Part shown: in pieces, positions 1 to 6,801 of the stretch
Layout: every line of letters begins with the position of its first letter
Position numbering within the stretch: position 1 is the first letter of the stretch
Origin: a virus
Virus record (IMG/VR): IMGVR_UViG_3300031669_000166
Location: 1 to 30,549 of that record
Reading direction: 5' to 3' (one strand)
Length of the DNA stretch: 30,549 bases
Position numbers and translations under genes: made by a program
Notes under the pieces: generated by a model
Databases searched by the model: none
What the model was told of the DNA's origin: nothing
What the model saw: the letters and a program-made list of their open reading frames with translations, nothing else

Positions 1-448
1 TAATATTGGAGTATTAGGTGAATCCAATGTGCTTAGAATCGGTACACAAGGTACAGGTGATGGGCAACAAGATACTTGTTACATTGCGGGTATTACTGGT
101 GCTACCGTGACTGGGTCATCTGTATTATGTTCTACTAGTGGACAGTTGGGAACAATTTCTTCATCAGTAAAATTTAAAGAGAATATTAAAGATATTGCTG
201 GTAAGAGCAAAGATATTTATAATTTAAGGCCAGTATATTTTAACTACAAAAAAGATGAATCAAAAATGACTCATTATGGCTTGATAGCTGAAGAAGTAAA
301 AAACGTATTTAAAGATTTAGTATTATATGATGCAGCAGGACAACCAAGTTCGGTGGCATATCATGAGCTGCCTGTATTATTGTTAAATGAAATTAAGAAT
401 TTACGTGAAGAGCTTGATCAGGTAAAGAAAAAATTATCCACAAAATAG
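1..448 (+). CDS. Tail fibre, C-terminal part with S74 autoprocessing chaperone domain (continues from 29915-30549)
   Basis: This is the 3' part of a gene that crosses the window ends. Base 1 completes the codon begun at 30548-30549 (AGT, Ser), and the frame runs from base 2 to the stop at 446-448. Residues follow a G-rich fibre stretch ending in YIAGITGATVTG, then QLGTISSSVKFKENI (about residues 260-274 of the joined 360-residue protein), the hallmark start of an S74 intramolecular chaperone domain. That domain trimerises a fibre and then cleaves itself off at a conserved Ser. It ends in a coiled coil (NEIKNLREELDQVKKKL). Role: receptor-binding fibre or spike. The cleavage residue is one of the three serines before VKFK; which one is not certain. 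Confidence 0.9.
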   Translation, partial: NIGVLGESNVLRIGTQGTGDGQQDTCYIAGITGATVTGSSVLCSTSGQLGTISSSVKFKENIKDIAGKSKDIYNLRPVYFNYKKDESKMTHYGLIAEEVKNVFKDLVLYDAAGQPSSVAYHELPVLLLNEIKNLREELDQVKKKLSTK

Positions 449-473
449 AAATCTCCTTATTTATCGCTGATAG

Positions 474-495
474 ACTGCACCTTAATCGGTGCAGT
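474..495. terminator. Hairpin between convergent genes, possible bidirectional terminator
   Basis: ACTGCACC and GGTGCAGT form a perfect 8-bp stem with a 6-base loop between the fibre stop (448) and the end of the leftward operon (531). The T-tract is weak on both strands, so termination is inferred mainly from position. Confidence 0.55.
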
Positions 496-500
496 TCTAA

Positions 501-521
501 TTTAAAATTATTGTATATCAT
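501..521. repeat. 21-base direct repeat, copy 1 (copy 2 at 837-857)
   Basis: An exact 21-base repeat (begins TTTAAAATTA, ends TATATCAT) lies just downstream of the leftward gene 531-824. The same 21 bases lie at 837-857, just downstream of its paralogue 890-1165. The placement suggests a duplication unit of gene plus trailing sequence of about 336 bases. Confidence 0.85.
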
Positions 522-530
522 CTTGCGGTG

Positions 531-824
531 CTATTTCATCGATAATTCACGCAGTTTTTCATCAAATTCTTGTTTCTTGAGTCTTACATCATGTGTAACG
601 TTTTTAAGCGTATCTTTCATTGCTGGATATAAATGTAATAAGATTTCTTCGCATCGCAATAGATCTACTTTTATGATATTGATTTCTTTAATTAACTTTT
701 TGTCAGCATTTGCTATATCTTTGTTTATAATTGTAGCTAGTTCATTATATCTATCGATATAGCTTTCGAAAAGTTGTTCAAATTCTACATATTTATTATA
801 AAGTTTCCATTTATTATCATTCAT
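531..824 (-). CDS. Small helical protein, paralogue A of a three-member family
   Basis: This encodes 97 residues of unknown function. The start MNDNKWKLYNKY is preferred over an upstream in-frame ATG at 857 because AAGGA sits 7 bases before it. The protein is charged and mostly helical with no membrane segment. The stretch YNELATIINKDI...LLRCEEILLHLYPAMKD matches the protein from 890-1165 (YNKLAETLIKTK...FNCEEILLAMHPELKD) and more weakly that from 2951-3199 (EIEPIFKAMHPEFSD). It is last in the leftward operon and is flanked by 21-base direct repeats, consistent with recent tandem duplication. I do not recognise a named family. Confidence 0.75.
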   Translation of the reverse strand: MNDNKWKLYNKYVEFEQLFESYIDRYNELATIINKDIANADKKLIKEINIIKVDLLRCEEILLHLYPAMKDTLKNVTHDVRLKKQEFDEKLRELSMK

Positions 825-836
825 TCTCAATTCCTT

Positions 837-857
837 TTTAAAATTATTGTATATCAT
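837..857. repeat. 21-base direct repeat, copy 2
   Basis: Identical to 501-521. It lies between the paralogous genes 531-824 and 890-1165 and also precedes the ribosome site of the former. Confidence 0.85.
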
Positions 858-889
858 TCAATTCTTCATCTAATCGCTCAAAACTTTAT

Positions 890-1165
890 CTATTTTTCCA
901 GAAGAATACTCATAAATATTTTTATATCTTTTAAAATAACTTCGAGATCATCTTTTAATTCTGGATGCATTGCTAGTAATATTTCTTCGCAATTAAAAAA
1001 ATCTGCTTGCATAATTCTAATTTTTTTAATTTTTAATGGATCTGGATTTTCTTTTGTTTTTATTAGAGTTTCAGCTAATTTATTATATTCCTTAACATAC
1101 TCATTTACAGCTTTATCAAATTTATTAAGTTTTTCATAAAGGGGTAATTTTATATTATCTTCCAT
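890..1165 (-). CDS. Small helical protein, paralogue B
   Basis: This encodes 91 residues, start MEDNIKLPLYEKL, with AGGAT 5 bases upstream overlapping the stop of the preceding small gene (1173-1349). It shares the pattern YNKLAET...CEEILLAMHPELKDDLEVILKDI with the product of 531-824 and the AMHPE core with that of 2951-3199. It is predicted soluble and helical. The family is unknown; the conserved Cys-Glu-Glu and His-Pro positions could be a binding surface, but that is conjecture. Confidence 0.78.
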   Translation of the reverse strand: MEDNIKLPLYEKLNKFDKAVNEYVKEYNKLAETLIKTKENPDPLKIKKIRIMQADFFNCEEILLAMHPELKDDLEVILKDIKIFMSILLEK

Positions 1166-1172
1166 GGTTATC

Positions 1173-1349
1173 CTAATTTATATTTTGCATTATTTCTTTA
1201 TAACAATAATCGCATACCATTACTAAATCATCTTTCTCACATGATGGAAATATTTTCTTTGATTCTTTAATAGCTTCTTTATCAGACCATTCGTTAATAA
1301 ATAATTTCTTGCAATTGATACATGTAAAAGTATTATTTATCTCACTCAT
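1173..1349 (-). CDS. Small zinc-ribbon-like protein
   Basis: This encodes 58 residues, beginning MSEINNTFTCINCKKLF and ending with a second CxxC in MVCDYCYKEIMQNIN. Two CxxC pairs about 37 residues apart are the pattern of a small zinc ribbon. The start overlaps the end of the annealing-protein gene by 8 bases, and its stop overlaps the ribosome site of the next gene, so it is translated within the leftward operon. A zinc-stabilised accessory or DNA-binding role is likely; no specific function is recognised. Confidence 0.72.
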   Translation of the reverse strand: MSEINNTFTCINCKKLFINEWSDKEAIKESKKIFPSCEKDDLVMVCDYCYKEIMQNIN

Positions 1350-1899
1350 TATCGATTTCTTCTTTGCTTGTTAATCCGCTAATAGAAAATGCGCGTTTTA
1401 AGGCCATAGATTCAGCTACTTTAAGAATCATAGCATTAGTATACTGATCCCAAATCTGAGTCTTCTTGTAGTAATCTTTGATGCTTACAAATATGGTAGT
1501 CGCTTTAGACCTATCTTTTCTAAAAACAGAACAAAATGCGCCACTTAATTTAGGCTTATCAAACATCATATGAGATTCACCATATTCCATGGTAATGCTG
1601 CCATTTTCATTCTTAACTAACTTATCACCTTGATATACCACATCACTTTCCAATCCATCGAATTCTGGATTTAAATTAGCTATTTTTAGGTACCCATCAC
1701 GGCTTGTTACAGCAATATATTTATTTCCATGCCTAATCGCGTATATTTCCTTTTTAAGAGGATCTAAATTGTATTCGATGCAAATATACATAAAATGATT
1801 AAGATCGTTTGGAGAGGCATCTGGCATTAAAGTTTTAACGAGATTTATATCTAGGTTAATTTGGTTAGTTTCTTTTGACATTTGGTCCATGTTTTTCAT
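1342..1899 (-). CDS. bet/recT-like: Single-strand annealing protein, Bet/RecT family, short form
   Basis: This encodes 185 residues. LDPLKKEIYAIRHGNKYIAV (45-64), followed by TSRDGYLKIA and NPEFDGLESDVVY, and the C-terminal AMILKVAESMALKRAFSISG (156-175) are the conserved blocks of lambda Bet-type RecT proteins. These anneal complementary single strands during recombination and replication. Lambda Bet is about 260 residues, so this is a compact version lacking the usual C-terminal tail. No partner exonuclease was seen beside it. Three in-frame starts (1899, 1890, 1881) have no clear ribosome site and overlap the upstream gene, suggesting coupled translation; the exact start is uncertain. Confidence 0.88.
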   Translation of the reverse strand: MKNMDQMSKETNQINLDINLVKTLMPDASPNDLNHFMYICIEYNLDPLKKEIYAIRHGNKYIAVTSRDGYLKIANLNPEFDGLESDVVYQGDKLVKNENGSITMEYGESHMMFDKPKLSGAFCSVFRKDRSKATTIFVSIKDYYKKTQIWDQYTNAMILKVAESMALKRAFSISGLTSKEEIDNE

Positions 1900-2125
1900 T
1901 TATTTTTTTTGACATTTCATTTCTTTTTATAGGCGTAGTAATTATAGATTTTACTATAGCATTTTGCGTATTAGGTTTTCGTATAGGAGTGCTCACATTT
2001 ATCTTTAACATATCTCGTGTTAACTCCATGGCATTTTTTTGTGGATGAACTAGTTTACTTAGAAGTGCACAGCTAAAAATTCCTAATATCAAACTAAAAG
2101 AAGCAATAGATATAATACTTAACAT
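1865..2125 (-). CDS. Small protein with N-terminal membrane segment
   Basis: This encodes 86 residues. Residues 1-24 (MLSIISIASFSLILGIFSCA) form one strong hydrophobic segment, followed by a basic, Asn/Lys/Ile-rich soluble tail (TPIRKPNTQNAIVKSIITTP). The expected topology is a single-pass inner-membrane anchor. Its start overlaps the stop of 2119-2493 and its 3' end overlaps the annealing-protein gene by about 35 bases. Function unknown; early membrane-associated phage factor is the most that can be said. Confidence 0.6.
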   Translation of the reverse strand: MLSIISIASFSLILGIFSCALLSKLVHPQKNAMELTRDMLKINVSTPIRKPNTQNAIVKSIITTPIKRNEMSKKINEKHGPNVKRN

Positions 2126-2493
2126 TCTTCATGTGAGATACATTGTTTTGTAAGGATTGTTGTATCATTAGATAATATAATTATTTTTTCTACCAATTCT
2201 TTGTTTAACATCATTAGAGATTGTACATATTGAATTATTTCAGCGTGGTATTTTTTAATAGAGGGTGCCAAAGTGATCAACAAAATACTATGTACTATGC
2301 TACATATACATTCTTTCATTGATATCATAACAAGCAAATCCATCAGACGGACAATCGTCAAATCATCCCATCCATTACGGATTTTTAATGTTTTATCTGT
2401 AAGTTTTTCGAAACCATTTATTTTATCTTTAATTTGATCATCTATCTTAGACAATTCAGATATGATTTTTTTTGATAATTTTATATATTTCAT
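2119..2493 (-). CDS. Hypothetical protein with hydrophobic centre
   Basis: This encodes 124 residues. The N-terminal third is a charged helix (MKYIKLSKKIISELSKIDDQ). The centre, CICSIVHSILLITLAPSI (about residues 62-79), is hydrophobic enough for one membrane segment or a buried helix. The rest is helical and ends in CISHEEC. Its ATG shares one base with the stop of the upstream LAGLIDADG-like gene (TAATG), so the genes are coupled. No family recognised. Confidence 0.65.
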   Translation of the reverse strand: MKYIKLSKKIISELSKIDDQIKDKINGFEKLTDKTLKIRNGWDDLTIVRLMDLLVMISMKECICSIVHSILLITLAPSIKKYHAEIIQYVQSLMMLNKELVEKIIILSNDTTILTKQCISHEEC

Positions 2494-2945
2494 TATTTCT
2501 CCTCGGCCGGAAATCCATTTAATTGTCTTATTTCTTGAAAGTAATTATCGCGTATTTCTTCTATATGTGGTGGCACTCCGCTAATCCCAGCCGTCATTCG
2601 TATTGCCAATCTATTGTTAATTGTTTCTCGATATTTTATTAAAACTTTTGCATGTGGTTTTTTAAATACTAAATATGGCGTTATAATTTCTAATAAAGCA
2701 TCTAAGCTTTTATTATTGAAGACCATACCCATTGAATCACCTTTATAAGTTTTACGTAATGGAGATTGTATATTTAACGTCTCACAAATAAAATCGCCTA
2801 TTTCTTTTTTAGGAACCCAAAGCTGAACACTTCCTGCATATTTATAAACATTCAATTTCTTACAATAATATTTGCAGATATAAAAACAACTTTTTGCATC
2901 TAACATACCTGCAATATATATTAATTTTTCTCGTCGATTCATCAT
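2493..2945 (-). CDS. LAGLIDADG-family protein with altered active-site motif
   Basis: This encodes 150 residues, with AGGAG 8 bases before the start, embedded in the stop of the upstream gene. Residues 10-21, YIAGMLDAKSCF, align with the LAGLIDADG helix (usual phage form YLAGLIDGEGCF). KSLDALLEIITPYLVFKKPH (79-98) and the C-terminal IEEIRDNYFQEIRQLNG (128-144) match the later conserved blocks of single-motif homing endonucleases. The metal-binding acidic residue that ends the motif (second D in LAGLIDADG) is Lys here and the following Gly is Ser, so DNA cleavage is doubtful. Such proteins can also act as intron maturases or DNA binders. It stands alone, not inside an intron, although the genome carries two group I introns. 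Confidence 0.75.
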   Translation of the reverse strand: MMNRREKLIYIAGMLDAKSCFYICKYYCKKLNVYKYAGSVQLWVPKKEIGDFICETLNIQSPLRKTYKGDSMGMVFNNKSLDALLEIITPYLVFKKPHAKVLIKYRETINNRLAIRMTAGISGVPPHIEEIRDNYFQEIRQLNGFPAEEK

Positions 2946-2950
2946 TTTTA

Positions 2951-3199
2951 TTACTCCTGTAAGTTTCGTGAATATAAATAAAGTAAATGGTCAAATATAT
3001 CTGAAAATTCTGGATGCATAGCCTTAAAGATAGGTTCTATTTCATGTAATTCTCTACAAATATATGACATTTCTCTAATAATCTTTTGTAGTCTATTTTT
3101 ATGTTTTTTTTTGCCAAGCAACAACTTAGCTTCTTTTCCATATGAAATAAAAGTAGTAATTTTGTCCTTAATACCAGTATTTTTATTAATAGTTATCAT
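2951..3199 (-). CDS. Small basic helical protein, distant paralogue C
   Basis: This encodes 82 residues, first gene of the leftward operon, with AGGAG 7 bases before ATG. A lysine-rich middle (GKKKHKNRLQKI) precedes REMSYICRELHEIEPIFKAM HPEFSD, whose end matches the CEEILLAMHPELKD region of 890-1165 and 531-824. It therefore looks like a third, diverged member of that family. Function unknown. Confidence 0.7.
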   Translation of the reverse strand: MITINKNTGIKDKITTFISYGKEAKLLLGKKKHKNRLQKIIREMSYICRELHEIEPIFKAMHPEFSDIFDHLLYLYSRNLQE

Positions 3200-3230
3200 G
3201 TGATTTCTCCTAACAATATCTTATACTTCT

Positions 3231-3258
3231 ATTATATCTATTATATAACACATGTCCA
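3231..3258 (-). promoter_or_regulatory. Leftward early promoter
   Basis: On the minus strand TGGACA (3258-3253) and TATAAT (3236-3231) are 16 bases apart, close to the sigma-70 consensus, about 35 bases upstream of the first gene of the leftward operon. It overlaps TTATATAACACATGT (3241-3255), which recurs at the other leftward unit. Confidence 0.65.
3241..3255. repeat. Shared 15-mer of leftward control regions, copy 1
   Basis: TTATATAACACATGT occurs exactly here and at 29830-29844, with a related copy at 29812-29825. All lie directly upstream of leftward genes, so an operator or phage-specific promoter element is likely. Confidence 0.6.
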
Positions 3259-3347
3259 GATATTTGTTATAAGGAGTCAATTTAATTTTCTAAAATGTTT
3301 GATTTAAATTTAAATGAGGTGTAAGATAACAAAGTATTTCTTGAAAC

Positions 3348-3410
3348 AAAAAATCCGTGGTTTTTTATGAAACCACGGACCTAAAAGATAACTACTTCGT
3401 TAGAAATAGT
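3348..3410 (-). ncRNA. Leftward two-hairpin RNA ending in an intrinsic terminator
   Basis: Read leftward, ACTATTTC-TAAC-GAAGTAGT (3410-3391) is followed by a 10-bp hairpin with core CCGTGGTTT/AAACCACGG (3379-3354) and then six T residues (3353-3348), a strong intrinsic terminator. The first hairpin has a G-U pair only when read on the minus strand (C-A mismatch on plus), which favours a leftward RNA. No minus-strand gene lies upstream, so the terminator either ends a short RNA of about 60-70 bases or insulates against leftward transcription. No convincing promoter was found. Confidence 0.5.
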
Positions 3411-3626
3411 GGAATTAAAAACAAATGATTTAGGAGTTAAACCAAATGAAACTTATATATAAAACAAAAAAAAATAATGATTATACAAGGATTTCACTAT
3501 GCACAATATTATGATTAACCAAGGATTATAACCAAGGATTATAAGGATTATATTTTATGATTAAAAATACCAATGATTATATTTTATTGTTAAATAACAA
3601 GTATTATAATATAAGGATTATAATAT
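3380..3626. other. AT-rich region with iteron-like repeats, candidate replication origin
   Basis: AAGGATTATA occurs four times (3521-3530, 3534-3543, 3543-3552, 3613-3622) in very AT-rich DNA directly before a winged-helix initiator-like gene. Clustered repeats next to an initiator gene are typical of theta-type origins. Two of the copies also serve as ribosome sites (for 3557 and 3627), so part of the repetition may be for translation. Besides the 25-codon reading frame at 3557 no gene is visible. Confidence 0.45.
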
Positions 3627-3634
3627 ATGATTAA
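3557..3634 (+). CDS. 25-residue leader ORF overlapping the initiator start
   Basis: ATG with AAGGAT upstream encodes MIKNTNDYILLLNNKYYNIR plus five residues, ending 8 bases past the start of the next gene. Its ribosome-site-to-start stretch (from 3543) is nearly identical to that of the initiator gene (from 3613): both read AAGGATTATA, three variable bases, then TATGATTAAAAAT. It thus looks like a duplicated translation-initiation region. It could couple or tune initiator translation; existence as a peptide is unproven. Confidence 0.4.
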   Translation: MIKNTNDYILLLNNKYYNIRIIIYD

Positions 3635-5054
3635 AAATGACGTATGTCAACAAAAAACAACAAATAAAAACACTAGCCAACAATGGGATTCTCCCAAAAT
3701 AATTCCTAATATAAATTTTTTAAAGGACCCAAAGTCTTATTTGAATGATTTAGCCGAAGGATCGAGAAATGTGTTATCGATATTTATATCATTTAGCAGA
3801 TCATGTAAGAGGATACATTTTTATCAAGCATATTTAGCGAGAAGATGTAAACTTAGTCTCAGGCAGGTTAATAGGATAATAAAGAAATTTGAGCAAGATG
3901 GATTAATTGTGAAAAAGTACAATCACATGAGAAATTCATATTACCGGGTAACTGACATGTTGATAAAGCCGGCGAAGAAACTATTGAAGGTTTTAATGGC
4001 CACATGTTTTTTTGCATTTAATGTATTATTGAGCCATCCATTGAGGCCACCATTTAATTCCAAACCTGATGTCATAGAGATTAGAAAAAAGACTATAAGA
4101 AGCAGTATAAGTAATAAGTTAAGTAACTATTTATTTTTAAATAACAGTATTAATAGCCGCTGTAGAATGTCAGAATTTAAGAAAGAGGACTTTATACCCG
4201 AGATTGTGCAGTCTTTAAAGGGCTTAAATTTGACATGGGAACAAAAGTTCAAGCTTTCAGCCTATCCTTTTAAGGCTCTTTCGTATGCTTTTAACCAATT
4301 TAGATATAGCAGCACCAATATTTATGGGACGAGGAATAATTATTCTTGGTTTAAGTATTTATGCGAGGATTATTGTAAGAGAGAGAAATTGAATCCCAAT
4401 TGGCGACTTTATTATCAGTTAGTTGATGTATACGGTACAGAGGAACCAAAAAAGGAGAAAGTAGAAATGAAGGAGCTTACTGTAGCTAGGCAGGCTTATT
4501 CTTATAAGCTCAGTCCTAATTATTTAGCTTTAAGTAGATATAACCCGTTGAATGTTTTTGCAAAACAGTTTAGAACTTATAAGAGTACTCCGTTGTGTTC
4601 CTGGATTAACCACGAAGATCTTTATCAGCTCTCAGTGGTTAATCTAGTTAATCGTTCTTTTTTAGGTTATTGTGATAATAATGATATTGCTCCTGATGAG
4701 ATGCTTTCACGTTTAGATAGTCTTATTGATTCACAAGAATTTATTGAATTACTACATACTTTTGGCGCCGAAGATATGGCCAAATTTATTATGATTTGTT
4801 TGGATGCTGTTATTGCTGACCAGGAATATCGTATTACGCAGATTAAAAACAAATTAAGTTACCGCGGCTTACAACTTGATGATACTCTTAAGTTTGATGA
4901 GCGAATAATATATAGAACTCGTAATGTAGATGAGTTTATTAGAAGTGAAAGCTTCGAATATATTGCTTCCCTTTTAGGTGAGCATCTATTTAAAACAAAG
5001 ATTTATAAGATTGTCGAGAACTGGATTAGGATTATGCAGCCTCTACCAAATTGA
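3627..5054 (+). CDS. Winged-helix replication initiator-like protein
   Basis: This encodes 475 residues. Residues about 55-110 (FYQAYLARRCKLSLRQVNRI then IKKFEQDGLIVKKYNHMRNS) form a clear helix-turn-helix/winged-helix domain, as in phage and plasmid replication initiators. A hydrophobic stretch (about 120-138, LLKVLMATCFFAFNVLLSHP) follows; the rest is helical, Tyr/Arg/Lys-rich and unassigned. The position next to AT-rich repeats and the absence of any other replication gene support an initiator role, recruiting host machinery. No helicase or polymerase motifs (Walker A, HUH) are visible. A transcriptional regulator remains possible. The start has AAGGAT 8 bases upstream. Confidence 0.6.
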   Translation: MIKNDVCQQKTTNKNTSQQWDSPKIIPNINFLKDPKSYLNDLAEGSRNVLSIFISFSRSCKRIHFYQAYLARRCKLSLRQVNRIIKKFEQDGLIVKKYNHMRNSYYRVTDMLIKPAKKLLKVLMATCFFAFNVLLSHPLRPPFNSKPDVIEIRKKTIRSSISNKLSNYLFLNNSINSRCRMSEFKKEDFIPEIVQSLKGLNLTWEQKFKLSAYPFKALSYAFNQFRYSSTNIYGTRNNYSWFKYLCEDYCKREKLNPNWRLYYQLVDVYGTEEPKKEKVEMKELTVARQAYSYKLSPNYLALSRYNPLNVFAKQFRTYKSTPLCSWINHEDLYQLSVVNLVNRSFLGYCDNNDIAPDEMLSRLDSLIDSQEFIELLHTFGAEDMAKFIMICLDAVIADQEYRITQIKNKLSYRGLQLDDTLKFDERIIYRTRNVDEFIRSESFEYIASLLGEHLFKTKIYKIVENWIRIMQPLPN

Positions 5055-5062
5055 GGTTTGAT

Positions 5063-5149
5063 ATGATTATTTATTTTGTATATGCTCTTGTTTATGCCTT
5101 ATATTTTATGTGGATATTTGGTACAATGATTAATATATTTAGCAATTAA
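5063..5149 (+). CDS. 28-residue single-span membrane peptide
   Basis: MIIYFVYALVYALYFMWIFG followed by TMINIFSN: almost entirely hydrophobic, one membrane span. GAGG lies 8 bases before the ATG and the stop overlaps the AAGGAG of the next gene. Function unknown; too small for a family call. Confidence 0.5.
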   Translation: MIIYFVYALVYALYFMWIFGTMINIFSN

Positions 5150-5158
5150 GGAGATGAC

Positions 5159-5677
5159 TTGAAAAGACTTTTATTATTTTTTGTTCTTTGTTTTAATTTA
5201 AGCACTTATCCAATGAACTGTTTAACTGGTTTATTTAAAGAAAAATCTGAGCCTGTTGCTGAACAAATTAAGAATGCTATTATTGGTTCAGATGTTAATT
5301 CTGTATTAACTCTTGTAAAAGATGATATATCGGAGAATGATTTACAATATTTCCAACAACTTGCAAAAAGCACTATGGGTCGTACACCTAAATCTACACC
5401 TCGTGGCAGATTTATTGGGACTATAAAAATAGCTTTAGGCATGGCATTGCTTTATAAGACAGGTGATTATTTTAAAACAGAATATAATAACTCAAAGAAT
5501 GATATATTAAATCGTTATAGATCATTTCATAATGTTATGATGGATATAGCTTGTCTTTCGGGTTTTATTTCTAGTTCTAATTTTCTGTCAGATGGATTTG
5601 ATAAATTTAATCCACGTTCAAATTACAAGAAACAGTTGCTTATTAATTTATATTTGAAAAGCTTATCAAAAGTTTAA
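5159..5677 (+). CDS. Secreted or envelope protein with signal peptide, TTG start
   Basis: This encodes 172 residues beginning at TTG with AAGGAG 5 bases upstream; the nearby ATG at 5154 is followed by a stop, so TTG is the real choice. Residues 1-20 (MKRLLLFFVLCFNLSTYPMN) are a signal peptide, giving export across the inner membrane. It continues with EQIKNAIIGSDVNSVLTLVK, reminiscent of ankyrin-like openings in proteins of amoeba-associated bacteria, and has two moderately hydrophobic helices (about 84-100 and 122-142). Possible roles are superinfection exclusion, host modulation or lysis; none is demonstrated. Confidence 0.65.
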   Translation: MKRLLLFFVLCFNLSTYPMNCLTGLFKEKSEPVAEQIKNAIIGSDVNSVLTLVKDDISENDLQYFQQLAKSTMGRTPKSTPRGRFIGTIKIALGMALLYKTGDYFKTEYNNSKNDILNRYRSFHNVMMDIACLSGFISSSNFLSDGFDKFNPRSNYKKQLLINLYLKSLSKV

Positions 5678-5698
5678 CGTCAAACTAATTGATCGTAT

Positions 5699-6202
5699 AT
5701 GTTAACTGAATGGAAAGATTCAAGGTCTAAACCACGTATACAAAAGCGTGTTTATCCGTGGAAGCTTAATAGGATGCCGCGTGATAAGGAAGAACAAAAT
5801 CAGATGGCTGATGAGCTTATTTCGTGGGCCTTGATTCCTTCATCTGTTCTTTTGGAAGAGTTTCCTTTATCTAAGAATATTAGTCCTTATAGATTTTTTA
5901 AGTTTGCCAAAGAAGAATCAAATGAATATTTTACTGATGCATTTGATTTCGCTCGTTCTTGTTGTGCGGTGAGAATGCAGAAGGGTGAACATGAATTAGA
6001 TATAGGATTATTACATAAAATATTTCCTCTTTATCATCGTCAGTATGATGAATATTTAATAGAAAAAGAGAATCGTGCTATAGAAGCTAAAAAGATTGTT
6101 ACGGGCAATGAAGATGTACAGTTTGTTGTTAAAATGCAAAATGTTACTACTGATTTAAAACCTTGCAGTGTAATAAATATTGAAAAGAAGACAGATAAAT
6201 AG
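5699..6202 (+). CDS. terS: Probable small terminase subunit
   Basis: This encodes 167 residues. The pattern of short helices, SPYRFFKFAKEESNEYFTDA then FDFARSCCAVRMQKGEHE (about 62-100), resembles phage small terminases in which a helix-turn-helix segment recognises the packaging site. The C-terminal tail NEDVQFVVKMQNVTT is like the exposed tail of such proteins. It is the last gene before a strong terminator, and the large terminase follows about 2.7 kb later. No clear ribosome site precedes the ATG. Assignment is by pattern and context, not by a definitive motif. Confidence 0.55.
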   Translation: MLTEWKDSRSKPRIQKRVYPWKLNRMPRDKEEQNQMADELISWALIPSSVLLEEFPLSKNISPYRFFKFAKEESNEYFTDAFDFARSCCAVRMQKGEHELDIGLLHKIFPLYHRQYDEYLIEKENRAIEAKKIVTGNEDVQFVVKMQNVTTDLKPCSVINIEKKTDK

Positions 6203-6233
6203 ATACATAACTATTTTCCCCTAAGAGAATAGG

Positions 6234-6260
6234 TGCTGCTTCCTTGAGGCAGCATTTTTT
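6234..6260 (+). terminator. Intrinsic terminator
   Basis: TGCTGC/GCAGCA stem with internal TC/GA pairs and CTT apex, followed by six T residues, 32 bases after the probable terS stop. Confidence 0.85.
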
Positions 6261-6288
6261 ATAACAAGACAATACAATAAGGAACACT

Positions 6289-6513
6289 ATGAATTGGATA
6301 AATTTTAATGAGCAAAAGCCAAAACATAATCAATGGATAGTAGTTTATATACCGAGTTATGCCGAGCAAGATAATGGTTTTGCAATTATAAAGTTTGATG
6401 CTGAATATGACACTCACGAAGTAGATAAATGTTGCGGATGGAATATTGAAAATAAAGATATAGTTTATTGGATGGAATTACCAGTCAACCTGACAAAGAA
6501 TGAAAGGTATTAG
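6289..6513 (+). CDS. DUF551-like protein 1
   Basis: This encodes 74 residues. MNWINFNEQKPKHNQWIVVY at the start and DIVYWMELP near the end match the DUF551 pattern (W-I-x-V-x-x-x-L-P ... x-T-H-W-M-P-L-P), small phage and prophage proteins of unknown function. First of five related genes in 6289-7969, just after a terminator. AAGGAA precedes the start. Confidence 0.7.
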   Translation: MNWINFNEQKPKHNQWIVVYIPSYAEQDNGFAIIKFDAEYDTHEVDKCCGWNIENKDIVYWMELPVNLTKNERY

Positions 6514-6801
6514 ATGAATGATTTTATTGCTAGTGTTTATGGTTTTTCATTTATAAATTTGATTGTTAGTTCTTTAATATTATTAATGTTCTTTTGGAAA
6601 TTTATTGTACTTATTTGTGATGATGTAAAACTTAGTTATTGGGATTTAAATATGATAAAATCTGGAACTATTATTTTTTTTGCATCTTTAATTGTAGGAA
6701 ATTTTATTGATTACTTTGAGATAGGATCTAAAAATAAAGTAGAACATGAAATTGTGGTGATAGATGCAAGAAAGAATAAACATGAAATGGATAAAATTTA
6801 A
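6514..6801 (+). CDS. Two-span membrane protein
   Basis: This encodes 95 residues. Hydrophobic segments at about 12-36 (FINLIVSSLILLMFFWKFIV) and 49-67 (SGTIIFFASLIVGNFID) predict two spans with a charged C-terminal tail. Its start directly follows the previous stop, with AAAGG inside the previous gene, and its end overlaps the next gene by 20 bases. Function unknown. Confidence 0.7.
   Translation: MNDFIASVYGFSFINLIVSSLILLMFFWKFIVLICDDVKLSYWDLNMIKSGTIIFFASLIVGNFIDYFEIGSKNKVEHEIVVIDARKNKHEMDKI

Noticed and set aside
774-1139. 121-codon plus-strand frame
   Set aside because: Antisense shadow of two leftward paralogues; hydrophobic, Phe/Ile-rich product typical of complement of AT-rich genes.
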